A stretch of DNA of 54,231 nt from CAYXXZ01 sp964469165. GTDB lineage: Bacteria > Pseudomonadota > Gammaproteobacteria > Pseudomonadales > Porticoccaceae. The notes under the pieces are model-generated. The model worked only from the letters and a program-made list of their open reading frames with translations, was not told the DNA's origin and made no database searches. The DNA is taken from the NCBI GenBank assembly GCA_964469165.1, contig CAYXXZ010000010.1, positions 1 to 54,231 on the forward strand, given 5' to 3'. The stretch's first letter is position 1, and each line of letters opens with the position of its first letter. Shown in pieces: positions 42,846-50,919 of the stretch. A program made the translations under genes and the position numbers.

Positions 42846-43700
42846 ATGACAACCGGGAACAAAAAGATCTTCGTGGTAGCCGGTGCTGCCGGCGGTATTG
42901 GCCTGGAGGTGGTACGCCAGCTGCCAGCGGGTTCACGCATTCTGGCCGTGGTACAGAACGACGAACAGGCGGCGCAGATCGCGTCCCTGGTGGAACAGGC
43001 GTATGTGTGTGATCTGGCGGATTCCAGTTCTGTGGAAAGCACCGCGGCCGCCATTGCCAGCGCCTGTGGCGGCCACCTCGACGGCGTTGTATTCTGCGCC
43101 GCGGTTCAGCCGGTGGGCCCGGTGGAGCTGGTGCGGCGCGCCGATCTCGAAGCTGTGTTTGCCATCAATCTGTTCGGCAGCATGCAGTTGGTGCAGGGCC
43201 TGATCCCGGCGCTGCGCCGCGCGCGAGGACGCATCGTCATGTTCAGCTCGATGGCGGGGCGCGTCTCGTCGCCGATGCTCGGCGCCTACGCCGCCACCAA
43301 ATATGCGCTCGAAGCCATGGCCGACGCGCTGCGTCGCGAGCTGCGCTCCTGCGGTATCAGCGTCAGCCTGGTGGAACCGGGTGGTGTCGACACCCCCATG
43401 GCGGCCTCTCAGACTGCTCTCGTGAACCGCGCCATCGCCGGCCTTTCCGGAGAAGATCTCGACAGATACGGTCGCTACTACCGCGGTTACCTCGCCATGG
43501 CACAAAAGGGGCTGCGCTTTGCCTCCAGCCCAGCCAGGGTAGCAGCCACAGCGGTGGCGGCGGTGAGCGGCACGGCCTCGCCACGAGCGCGCTATATTGC
43601 CGGCAACGACGCAAAATTGATCATTGCGCTGGGTCGCTGGCTGCCGTGGTGCTGGTTCGATGCCCTGCTCATGAAAATGACGCTCGGCAAGGAGAAGTAA
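42846..43700 (+). CDS. SDR-family oxidoreductase
   Basis: The protein of about 284 residues has VVAGAAGGIG near 9-18 as the cofactor motif, CAAVQPVG in place of the usual NNAG, FSSMAGRVSSP with the catalytic Ser, and YAATKYALEAM with the catalytic Tyr and Lys. The start is ambiguous between ATG 42834 and ATG 42846; I prefer 42846 because GGAAAACGAA precedes it. The hydrophobic C-terminus (LIIALGRWLPWCWFDALLMKM) suggests membrane association, as in many lipid- and steroid-handling SDRs. It lies 35 bp after the flavoprotein gene and 48 bp before the TetR gene. Confidence 0.86.
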   Translation: MTTGNKKIFVVAGAAGGIGLEVVRQLPAGSRILAVVQNDEQAAQIASLVEQAYVCDLADSSSVESTAAAIASACGGHLDGVVFCAAVQPVGPVELVRRADLEAVFAINLFGSMQLVQGLIPALRRARGRIVMFSSMAGRVSSPMLGAYAATKYALEAMADALRRELRSCGISVSLVEPGGVDTPMAASQTALVNRAIAGLSGEDLDRYGRYYRGYLAMAQKGLRFASSPARVAATAVAAVSGTASPRARYIAGNDAKLIIALGRWLPWCWFDALLMKMTLGKEK

Positions 43701-43748
43701 CGTCATGGGTACCATTCTCATCTCCCGCGCAAGGCCTGTTGACGGTTC

Positions 43749-44384
43749 ATGAGCAGCGGATCTCGCAGGCAACCCTCACGCCCTGGCGCGCCGCGAACCC
43801 GCCGCAGGGATGGCCCCGCCACGCGGGAGCAGATACTTATCGCCGCGGAAAAGTTGTTCGCCCGGCACGGCTTCGATGGGGTCAGCACCAAGCAGATCGC
43901 CACCCAGGCGGGCGTGGCGATCGGTGCGCTTTATCACCACTTTCCCGGCAAGGAAGACATCTATGCCGCAGTGACGCGGCGCGCCTTCGCGAGCCGCTCG
44001 GCGCTGCCGCACGCCCTGCTGGACAGCACCGCCAGCGCCGAACAAAAGCTGGTGCAGATGGTCACCTGGTTTGTCCGCAACGTGTTGATGGACAAGACAT
44101 TTGGCCTGCTTCTCAAACGCGAGATGCTCGATCCGCGGCCCAGTACACCCCACCTTCTGGATGAGGACGTGTTCCATGAGCAGGTTTGCCAGTTCAAGGC
44201 GCTCATCACCGAACTCGCCCCCGATGCCGACAGCGACGAAGCCCTGGCCGCCATGCTCGCACTGGTATTTGGCTTCGCCAATATGAAAGGGATTTACACC
44301 TTGTTCCCCGGCCTCAGCAAAACCCTGGAAAGCCCCGAAGAAATCGCCGAATACGCCACCCGCCTGCTGCTGCGCGGACTGTGA
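43749..44384 (+). CDS. TetR/AcrR-family transcriptional regulator
   Basis: The 211-residue protein has an Arg-rich N-terminal tail (SGSRRQPSRPGAPRTRRRDG), then the TetR helix-turn-helix REQILIAAEKLFARHGFDGVSTKQIATQAGVAIGALYHHFPGKEDIY at about 26-72. The helical C-terminal domain probably binds a small hydrophobic ligand. It is the last gene of the flavoprotein-SDR operon, so the operon probably encodes its own repressor, and induction would raise the repressor with the enzymes. The ATG at 43749 is used. It faces the converging rlmJ gene. Confidence 0.9.
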   Translation: MSSGSRRQPSRPGAPRTRRRDGPATREQILIAAEKLFARHGFDGVSTKQIATQAGVAIGALYHHFPGKEDIYAAVTRRAFASRSALPHALLDSTASAEQKLVQMVTWFVRNVLMDKTFGLLLKREMLDPRPSTPHLLDEDVFHEQVCQFKALITELAPDADSDEALAAMLALVFGFANMKGIYTLFPGLSKTLESPEEIAEYATRLLLRGL

Positions 44385-44386
44385 GA

Positions 44387-44425
44387 ACGCGGGGAGGACG
44401 AGACTGCACGCTGCCCTCCCCGTGT
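44387..44425. terminator. Stem-loop between convergent tetR and rlmJ genes
   Basis: Arms containing CGGGGAGG and CCTCCCCG form a stem of about 10-11 pairs with a 17-base loop in the short gap between two convergent genes. There is no U-tract, so intrinsic termination is uncertain. Confidence 0.35.
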
Positions 44426-44435
44426 GAAACGAGAT

Positions 44436-45275
44436 TCACTCCTCGGCAAGTACCTCCACACGGCTGAAAGCCTCGCCATCGCGGGCGGCCAATGTCTGTG
44501 CGAGAGCGGGCAGTATCGATGCCATCTTGTCGCGCAGCGACCAGGGCGGGTTGATGACCAGCATACAGGATGACGTCATGCCGAAGTCTTCGTCGTCGCG
44601 GGCGACAGCGAGTTCGAAAACCTGAATGTCGCGAATGCCCGAGCGCCGAAATTGCTGCTCGAACCACTGCGCCTGACGGCGGCTGATCACCGGATACCAG
44701 ACCGCATAGATGCCGGTGGCAAATTTACGGTGTGCGGCAATCACGGCGCTCGCCACCTGCTGATATTCGCCTTTCACCTCGTAGGAGGGGTCCACCAGAA
44801 TCAGGGCGCGCCGCGCCGCAGGCGGCACCAGCGCCAGAAGGCCGGCAAGACCGTCCTCGCCTGTCACCGTCACCTTCCTGTGTGCCTCGGTGAAGCGGCG
44901 CAACGCGGCCTGGTCGCTGGGGTGGAGCTCGAACAGCCAGGCGCGATCCTGCGGGCGCAGGTAACTCAGGGCAATCGCCGGCGAGCCGGGATAGCGGTGC
45001 AGTCCACCCCGCGGATTGTGGGCTCGAACCACCTCGACATAGGCCGCAATCCCGTGCCAGTCGCCCTCGATGAGCCGAGCGATGCCTGCCAGGTACTCGC
45101 CGGTTTTGCGCGCCTCCTTGCTGGCGAGGCTGTAGATGCCGGCCCCCGCATGAGTGTCGATATACTCGAACGGTTTGTCCTTGAGGCACAGGTAGGCCAG
45201 GATCTCCGTCACCACGACGTGCTTGAGAACGTCGGCGAAATTACCCGCATGAAAGGAATGTCTGTAACTGAGCAC
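44436..45275 (-). CDS. rlmJ: 23S rRNA (adenine(2030)-N6)-methyltransferase
   Basis: The 279-residue product begins with GTG (45275) and reads LSYRHSFHAGNFADVLKH, the invariant start of RlmJ. The SAM site is in DTHAGAGIYSL and the catalytic DPSY (N6-adenine methyltransferase motif DPPY-like) lies in LILVDPSYEVKGEY. Length is close to E. coli RlmJ (280). It methylates A2030 of 23S rRNA. The GTG is chosen because the family begins there; the frame stays open upstream for about 200 codons that are not protein-like. A GGTGGA site precedes it. Confidence 0.94.
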   Translation of the reverse strand: MLSYRHSFHAGNFADVLKHVVVTEILAYLCLKDKPFEYIDTHAGAGIYSLASKEARKTGEYLAGIARLIEGDWHGIAAYVEVVRAHNPRGGLHRYPGSPAIALSYLRPQDRAWLFELHPSDQAALRRFTEAHRKVTVTGEDGLAGLLALVPPAARRALILVDPSYEVKGEYQQVASAVIAAHRKFATGIYAVWYPVISRRQAQWFEQQFRRSGIRDIQVFELAVARDDEDFGMTSSCMLVINPPWSLRDKMASILPALAQTLAARDGEAFSRVEVLAEE

Positions 45276-45615
45276 CGCAATCCACCGCTGAACGAGGACG
45301 CGAATTATACCCCTCCCGCCCTCCTCGCACCGCGCCCCCACGCCCGTCGTGGAGATGAGCTGTGCTTTTGGCAGGGCACGGCCAATGCCTGCGTTCGTCC
45401 GGAACGCTTGCCGAAACCGACGGGGATCAGCAGGGTATCGGACGGCCATGGTGGTATACTTGCGCGCTTGCCGTGGGGCGGCCGGCTGACCGATGTCGCC
45501 CCACGACGCTGAGAGTGCTGAAGCCCACCCGCCGCCGCGAAGCGAGAACGCCGTCGCGCCTGTTGCAGAAGGGTTTCGCGCACTCATCAAGCCTGAATCT
45601 GACCGGAGAAAACAC
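45276..45615. other. Intergenic region between rlmJ and purE
   Basis: This 340-base divergent region must hold promoters for both genes. A TATACT-like -10 box lies at 45455-45460, but no good -35 box or PurR-like operator is visible. I see no gene in it. Confidence 0.4.
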
Positions 45616-46110
45616 ATGCAAGCAAAGGTGGCCATCATCATGGGGTCGCGCAGCGATTGGCCCACCATGGAGGCAGCCGCAGAGATTCTCGACCGCCTGG
45701 ACGTCGCCTGCCAGGTGGAGGTCGTCTCGGCCCACAGAACGCCCGACAAGCTCATGAGCTTTGCCGCCTCGGCTGCAGACAGCGGTTTTGAAGTGATCAT
45801 CGCCGGTGCTGGCGGCGCTGCCCACCTGCCCGGCATGGTGGCGTCGAAAACCCGCCTGCCGGTGCTCGGCGTGCCTGTGCAGAGCAAGGCGTTGAATGGC
45901 CTCGACAGTCTTCTGTCCATCGTTCAGATGCCCAAGGGTGTCGCCGTGGGCACTCTCGCAATCGGCACCGCCGGCGCCTTCAACGCCGGGCTGCTCGCCG
46001 CCCAGATCCTCGCCCTCAACGATGCCGATCTGGCAGCGCGTATCGAGACATTCCGCACCGCCCAGACCGCCGAGGTTCTCGACAATCCGGACCCGAGGTC
46101 GGTTGCGTGA
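45616..46110 (+). CDS. purE: N5-carboxyaminoimidazole ribonucleotide mutase
   Basis: The 164-residue protein has the PurE motif set: GSRSDWPTMEAAAEIL (8-23), SAHRTPDKL near 43 with the catalytic His, and GAGGAAHLPGMVAS near 74-87. It rearranges N5-CAIR to CAIR in purine biosynthesis and forms octamers. The start at 45616 has GGAGA upstream. It overlaps purK by 4 bp (GTGA), the normal bacterial arrangement. Confidence 0.96.
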   Translation: MQAKVAIIMGSRSDWPTMEAAAEILDRLDVACQVEVVSAHRTPDKLMSFAASAADSGFEVIIAGAGGAAHLPGMVASKTRLPVLGVPVQSKALNGLDSLLSIVQMPKGVAVGTLAIGTAGAFNAGLLAAQILALNDADLAARIETFRTAQTAEVLDNPDPRSVA

Positions 46111-47177
46111 AAGTATGGATTCTCGGCGCCGGCCAGCTCGGCGCCATGCTCCGGCATGCCGGCATGCCGCTCGACATCGATGTGTGCCCGGTAGCACTCG
46201 ACAGCACCGAGATCCCCGCACCTGGTGCCGACGATATCATCAGCCCGGAGATAGAACACTGGCCAGACACCCCGGCTACCCGTGCACTGGCCGAGCACCC
46301 CAACCTGGTGAATCGCACGGTTTTTGCCCGCCTCGCCGACCGCCTCACCCAAAAGCAGCTCATCGACAGCCTCGGCCTCGCCACCGCCCCGTGGCGGGAG
46401 GTGGATGAATCCATCACGGTCGGCACCCTGTACCAGACACTGGGGAAGAAAGTGCTGCTCAAGCAGCGCCGCGGCGGCTACGACGGGCGCGGCCAACTGT
46501 GGCTCAAACAAGCGGACAATACAGCGCTGCCCGACGACTGGCGTGGTGCCGTCATCGCCGAGCAGGCCATCGCGTTTGACGAAGAAGTATCGCTGGTCGG
46601 CATGCGCGATGCGCAGGGCCATAAGGTGTTCTACCCGCTGACCCTCAACCTCCACGTCGACGGCATCCTCACTGCCTCCATCTCGCCGCTGCCGCGCCTC
46701 GCCACCCTGCAGGCGCAGGCCGAAGGCATGCTCGGTGCACTGCTCGATGCCCTGGATTACGTCGGTGTGATGGCCATGGAGTGCTTTCGTCTCGGCGACC
46801 GCCTCCTGATCAATGAGCTGGCCCCACGCGTGCACAACAGCGGCCATTGGACACAGGCCGGCGCCAGCCGCAGTCAGTTCGAGAGCCACCTGCGCGCCAT
46901 CTGCGGGCTGCCGCTGCCCACGCCCACCGTGAAAGGGTTGACGGTGATGATCAATCTGCTGGGGGTGCACCGCGATGATCGCTGGCTGACGATCCCCGCG
47001 GCGGAACTCTACTGGTACGGCAAGGAGGTACGCCCCGCTCGCAAGGTGGGCCACATCAACCTGTGCCTGGCCGATGCCAACGCCTTCGCTGCCATCCGCA
47101 AGACCCTCACCCCTCTGCTCTCCGACGGCTACGAACAGGTTCTGGCTTGGGTCGCAGACAATATTGGGGCAAACTAG
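46107..47177 (+). CDS. purK: 5-(carboxyamino)imidazole ribonucleotide synthase
   Basis: The 356-residue ATP-grasp protein starts with GTG and MKVWILGAGQLGAML, the PurK nucleotide-binding start. LKQRRGGYDGRGQLWL near 118-133 and ELAPRVHNSGHWTQAGASRSQFESHLRAI near 235-263 are the diagnostic ATP-grasp and substrate segments. It makes N5-CAIR from AIR, bicarbonate and ATP, the step before PurE. It is coupled to purE by the 4-bp overlap. Confidence 0.96.
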   Translation: MKVWILGAGQLGAMLRHAGMPLDIDVCPVALDSTEIPAPGADDIISPEIEHWPDTPATRALAEHPNLVNRTVFARLADRLTQKQLIDSLGLATAPWREVDESITVGTLYQTLGKKVLLKQRRGGYDGRGQLWLKQADNTALPDDWRGAVIAEQAIAFDEEVSLVGMRDAQGHKVFYPLTLNLHVDGILTASISPLPRLATLQAQAEGMLGALLDALDYVGVMAMECFRLGDRLLINELAPRVHNSGHWTQAGASRSQFESHLRAICGLPLPTPTVKGLTVMINLLGVHRDDRWLTIPAAELYWYGKEVRPARKVGHINLCLADANAFAAIRKTLTPLLSDGYEQVLAWVADNIGAN

Positions 47178-47292
47178 GGGCTGCCAGCGGGATGCCGTTT
47201 TAACAGCGCCCTTGTTAACCTGGGTCAACTCCCGGCACAGAATTTTCACTGATACTGAAAACTGATATAACCAGTCCTACAGGAGCCATCCG

Positions 47293-48087
47293 ATGTTACT
47301 CGAAAGAAAACTGCTCATCGTTGTAGATCCCACTTCAGAGAGCCACCCCACCATCGATCGAGTGGTCGGCTTGCAGGAAGCTGAGATCCCCAATTATCAG
47401 CCCGCCGTCAGCCTGCTGTTCGCTGTCGACCAAACCACCTCCGACACCAGGGCGGACAACCCCGCCGTCTATTGCGACGACAGCTTTCTCCACAATTTTT
47501 CCTCGCGCCTGGAAAAACTGGGTGTGACACCCGAGATCCGTATTTCGTGGAGCAAGGACTGGGCGGACAGCATCCTCTACAACGTCGAGGCGGTCGGCGC
47601 CAGCAGTATCATGGTTCCCCACCCCGGCGCCACCCGTATCAGTGATGAATTCTGGTATCTGATCCGCAACAGCCCGGTGCCGGTGGGTATCATCCAGGAC
47701 CAGGGTACGTCCCAACGCAGCAATATCCTGCTGGCAATGGACTTCCAGGACAAGGGCCGCGCGGAACTCAACCAGCGTCTGCTGGAGGCGGGCAAACTGG
47801 TCGCCAGCCGCTACGACGCGCAGTTGCACATCGCCAACGCCTACGGCTCGTCAGAGACCTACCCCGACCGCGGCCGGATCATTGCCGAAACCGGCCTTCC
47901 CAACGAAAACATTCACCTGATGAGCGGCGATCCCGGCGAGATTCTCGAGGAAGTGAGCAAGCGCGTGACGCCAGATCTGATCATGATCGGCGCCACCCGC
48001 AGAACCGGTATCAAGGCCGCCCTGCGCGGTCGCAAGATCACCCAGATGCTGAAAGTTCTCACGCAGGATATCTTCGTCATCGTCTGA
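47293..48087 (+). CDS. Tandem universal stress protein (UspE-like)
   Basis: The 264-residue protein contains two Usp folds: residues 1-135 (begins LLERKLLIVVDPTSESHPTIDRVV) and 137-264 (NILLAMDFQDKGRAELNQRLLEAGKLVASRY). The second ends in the ATP-binding-like IMIGATRRTGIKAALRGRKITQMLKVL. Tandem-domain members respond to starvation and oxidative stress. The ATG at 47293 has AGGAG upstream. It follows purK by 115 bp and may have its own promoter. Confidence 0.88.
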   Translation: MLLERKLLIVVDPTSESHPTIDRVVGLQEAEIPNYQPAVSLLFAVDQTTSDTRADNPAVYCDDSFLHNFSSRLEKLGVTPEIRISWSKDWADSILYNVEAVGASSIMVPHPGATRISDEFWYLIRNSPVPVGIIQDQGTSQRSNILLAMDFQDKGRAELNQRLLEAGKLVASRYDAQLHIANAYGSSETYPDRGRIIAETGLPNENIHLMSGDPGEILEEVSKRVTPDLIMIGATRRTGIKAALRGRKITQMLKVLTQDIFVIV

Positions 48088-48224
48088 TTGCGCGAGGCTC
48101 GGACAGGGGCAAGGGTGAAACGGCACAGCTGATTCGCACACTTGTTCCTGTCCTGGCCGCAACCAGAAACACCGATCCACCAACACCGACCCGCGCAGTT
48201 GATCACATCAGCGCCTGCCCGCCT

Positions 48225-48818
48225 TCACTCGGCGGCTCTTCTCCACTCCGTTCGCGCCACCAGGCGATCACCGTTGGCGGAAAACTGGCTGCGCAGAAAC
48301 TCCATCTGGTCTCCGAGAATTCGCCGCGAATTGATGATCGCCAGGTATTCGGCATTGTTGGGCCGGTACGGTAGCGCCACCAGTTCCATATCGATTTCTT
48401 CCAGCAGAAAATTGGCCTTGTGCTGGTTGCAGCGCCGGCAGGCGGCCACCACGTTCTCCCAGCGATCCTTGCCCTTGCGCGACAGGGGCACGATATGGTC
48501 CCGCGTCAGCTGTGCGGGTGAAAACGGCTTGGCGCAATACATGCAGATATAGCCGTCGCGCGCAAAGAGTGCATCGTTGCGCAACGGGAATGACACTCTG
48601 GGTCGAGCCAGACGCCCGCCGCCGCAGGCGATGATGCTCGGCAGCTGGATCTCCGAGCGCCTGCCAGTGAGACGGGAATGGCCACCCTTCACCTGATGTA
48701 TCACGTCGCCCAGGCTCCAGGACACCAGTTCCCGGGCATACAGACACACCGCAGCCTGCCAATCGAGCCATTCGATGGGTTGTCCGGCAAGATTCAAACG
48801 CAAGATCTTCAACTGCAT
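48225..48818 (-). CDS. HNH endonuclease family protein
   Basis: The 197-residue protein carries a zinc-braced HNH site: CMYC (92-95), RDHIVPLSRKGKDRWENVVAACRRCNQHKAN with Asp107-His108, Asn122 and the second CxxC at 127-130. The first 80 residues (MQLKILRLNLAGQPIEWLDWQAAVCLYARELVSW) are the typical start of this chromosomal HNH group, present as a single copy in many gammaproteobacteria. The ATG at 48818 has GGAG. Its biological target is unknown; it is not associated with an obvious restriction or intein context here. Confidence 0.9.
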   Translation of the reverse strand: MQLKILRLNLAGQPIEWLDWQAAVCLYARELVSWSLGDVIHQVKGGHSRLTGRRSEIQLPSIIACGGGRLARPRVSFPLRNDALFARDGYICMYCAKPFSPAQLTRDHIVPLSRKGKDRWENVVAACRRCNQHKANFLLEEIDMELVALPYRPNNAEYLAIINSRRILGDQMEFLRSQFSANGDRLVARTEWRRAAE

Positions 48819-49108
48819 ACAGCTGACTCCGCGAAGAGAAAAGCATCACAACGGGCAGGCAGCGATATTCGGCTACCAGGAATGAAACAGAAGGGGCAAG
48901 AGGCAGGAAGGCTCTCCAGTCGTCGCGACTGGATCAACGCATATGCACAGCGGCACGATCGGAGATACGGCTGACTAGCGCAGGCTCACACCTCGAAAAT
49001 GACTTTGGGCCATTTTACTCATAACTCGGGCCCGAAGGCTACCGCATCGCTGGCTGACCCTCTGCCTGATACGCCTAGACTGGAAATTCGCACTACGGGC
49101 TGTTGTTG

Positions 49109-49174
49109 AGCTGTAAGCCGTAAGTTGAACGCTGGCAGAACCCGGTTCTTGCAGCGCTCCTGCTTAAAGCTCAC
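49109..49174. repeat. Family B element in reverse orientation, partial
   Basis: AGCTGTAAGCCGTAAGTTGA at the left and CTGCTTAAAGCTCAC at the right match the reverse complement of 15094-15177 with some decay. The outer end is missing. Confidence 0.7.
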
Positions 49175-49212
49175 CCTGGCTCGCCCAGCCACAATCGGAT
49201 TTTCAGCCCGCA

Positions 49213-49364
49213 GAAAAAACAAACGCCCCGAGGCGGGGTAGCCTGGGGGCGTTAAAAGCAGTATAGAAATTGCAATTGTCCTTCTTGCAAGTTCACCGTT
49301 CGTCCTTGGTTGATGTCCTTATCTTCGGTGGGCCGCGACTCCTTTCGCAACGGCGTCCTTGCGG
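49213..49364 (-). ncRNA. RsmY/RsmZ-like CsrA-binding small RNA
   Basis: The minus strand predicts an RNA of about 150 nt with five AAGGA motifs, the CsrA/RsmA recognition sequence. At least two lie in hairpin loops: GCGA-AAGGAG-TCGC and TTGCAA-GAAGGACAA-TTGCAA. It ends with an intrinsic terminator (AACGCCCCC, then GGGGCGTTTGTTTTTT). Upstream are a TATATT -10 box (49370-49375), a weak -35 region and a GacA-like palindrome at 49420-49437, about 65 bp from the expected start; that spacing fits GacA-controlled rsm genes. There is no ORF on this strand. Evidence is by eye and no covariance model was run. It would titrate CsrA and relieve translational repression. Confidence 0.78.
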
Positions 49365-49419
49365 GGTGTAATATAGTCGCTCCGCGCATGGCGAAACACC
49401 GGTAAAATGCCTGTTTTTG

Positions 49420-49437
49420 TGTAGGATATTTCCTACA
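49420..49437. promoter_or_regulatory. GacA/UvrY-type upstream activating box
   Basis: TGTAGGATATTTCCTACA is an 18-bp palindrome matching the GacA consensus TGTAAG-N6-CTTACA with one change per half. Its centre is ~65 bp upstream of the small RNA start at about 49363. Confidence 0.65.
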
Positions 49438-49499
49438 AGATTTCCGTTGACCGGTATCGCGTCATTCGTTACGGTCTGCAGCATTTAGGAGAACCCACA

Positions 49500-49757
49500 A
49501 TGGCTAGCGGTAAAAAAGCCACGAATTTCGAGCAGAGCCTCCACGAACTGGAGCAGTTGGTCGAGGCGCTGGAAACCGGCAATCTCTCTCTTGAAGATTC
49601 CCTGCTGGCGTTCGAGAAAGGCGTACGCATCACTCGGGAATGCCAGGATGCTCTCAAGAATGCCGAGCAGAAAGTCAGTATCCTGATGCGCGACAGCAAC
49701 GGCGATGCCACCGAAATGCCGTTCGACGATGACGGCAACATGGCTGACGACGACTGA
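49500..49757 (+). CDS. xseB: Exodeoxyribonuclease VII small subunit
   Basis: The 85-residue protein begins MASGKKATNFEQSLHELEQLVEALETGNLSLEDSLLAFEKGV, the complete XseB signature, with a C-terminal acidic tail. It binds the large subunit XseA in a complex that degrades single-stranded DNA. It precedes ispA with stop and start overlapping at 49757 (TGATG). xseB-ispA-dxs is a known gene order in gammaproteobacteria. The promoter probably lies within the 60-bp region next to the small RNA's regulatory box. Confidence 0.95.
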   Translation: MASGKKATNFEQSLHELEQLVEALETGNLSLEDSLLAFEKGVRITRECQDALKNAEQKVSILMRDSNGDATEMPFDDDGNMADDD

Positions 49758-50638
49758 TGAACGACGATATCGCCGATTTCTTTCGTCACTGCCAGCAGCA
49801 GGTCGACCAGCAACTACAGGGCTTGTTTGCCGGCCTGCCCGACGACCGCCTCAGCGAAGCGATGCGCTACAGTGTTCTGAACGGTGGCAAGCGCATCCGC
49901 CCCGCGTTGTGTTACGCCGCCGCCGAGTTGTTCGGTACCGTCAACCCGCTGGTGCACCGCGCCGCCATGGCGGTGGAACTGATTCATGCGTATTCGCTGA
50001 TTCACGACGATCTGCCCGCCATGGACGATGACGATCTGCGCCGCGGCAAGCCCACCTGCCATATCGCCTTCGATGAAGCCACGGCCATTCTCGCGGGCGA
50101 TGCCCTGCAGACCCTCGCCTTCGACGTTCTTTCCATGCCCGGTGAAAGCCCCGATGCGCAGTTGGCCATGGTCCACCTCCTGGCCCAGGCGTCGGGTGCG
50201 CACGGCATGGTGCTCGGCCAGTCGCTTGACATGGCGGCCACCAGCAACGCCCTGTCCATGGACGCGTTGGAACACATGCATCGCCACAAGACGGGTGCGT
50301 TGATTCGCGCCAGCGTCTTGATGGGAGCGACGGCGTCGCTCAACACCGACCCGGAGGAGCTGCAAGCTCTCGAAACCTACAGCGCCGCTGTCGGCCTCGC
50401 CTTTCAGGTTCAGGATGACATTCTCGACGTAGTGAGCACAACCAGCGCACTGGGCAAGCGCTCAGGCGCCGATTCGGCCCACAACAAATCCACCTATACC
50501 TCGATTCTCGGCCTCGACGGCGCCCGCGAGAAACTGGCCGAGCTCCACCAGGACGCCGTCGCGGCCCTGGCCGATTTTGGCGAGCGCGGTTTGCTGCTGC
50601 ACTCCATCGCAGATTTCATCGTCGAGCGCAGTCATTGA
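49757..50638 (+). CDS. ispA: (2E,6E)-farnesyl diphosphate synthase
   Basis: The 293-residue polyprenyl synthase has the first aspartate-rich motif DDLPAMDDDD (84-93) and the second DDILDVV (near 222-228). LNGGKRIRPALCYAA near 42-56 and AGDALQTLAFDVL near 113-125 are also typical. It condenses IPP with DMAPP and GPP to FPP. It is coupled to xseB and is followed by a long hairpin repeat before dxs. Confidence 0.96.
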   Translation: MNDDIADFFRHCQQQVDQQLQGLFAGLPDDRLSEAMRYSVLNGGKRIRPALCYAAAELFGTVNPLVHRAAMAVELIHAYSLIHDDLPAMDDDDLRRGKPTCHIAFDEATAILAGDALQTLAFDVLSMPGESPDAQLAMVHLLAQASGAHGMVLGQSLDMAATSNALSMDALEHMHRHKTGALIRASVLMGATASLNTDPEELQALETYSAAVGLAFQVQDDILDVVSTTSALGKRSGADSAHNKSTYTSILGLDGAREKLAELHQDAVAALADFGERGLLLHSIADFIVERSH

Positions 50639-50714
50639 GCTCTCATTGCAAAGGCGCGGGCTCAGCGTCAGAGGGAATGGCACTTGTGTGAATTCGCTTG
50701 GCACTCCGCACCCC

Positions 50715-50828
50715 GGTCTCTGGGTGGGGGTTGGGCTTCCAGGACACGCCGTGAACCCATCCATGGGGGCTCGACAGCGCCATCCCTGGCGCTGACGGTC
50801 CTGGAAACCCAACCCCCACCCGGAGACC
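50715..50828. repeat. Long hairpin repeat (family E) between ispA and dxs
   Basis: Two 31-bp arms (50715-50745 and 50798-50828), containing GGGTGGGGGTTGGG and CCCAACCCCCACCC, pair with two mismatches. The loop holds a second small hairpin (CAGCGCC/GGCGCTG, 50775-50794). The form resembles dispersed hairpin elements of other gammaproteobacteria. It may act as an attenuator or processing site between ispA and dxs. Confidence 0.75.
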
Positions 50829-50919
50829 TCTCTACGGCAGGAGCACTCCACTCCGCGCCATTTTCAACAGACCCCATGTTTTTCCTGTAAAATTGCCGCA
50901 AATTCCAACCCCGCTGCCA

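Noticed and set aside
45924..47249. Minus-strand ORF (441 codons) opposite purE-purK
   Set aside because: purE and purK are complete and conserved; the antisense frame has no motif or ribosome site.
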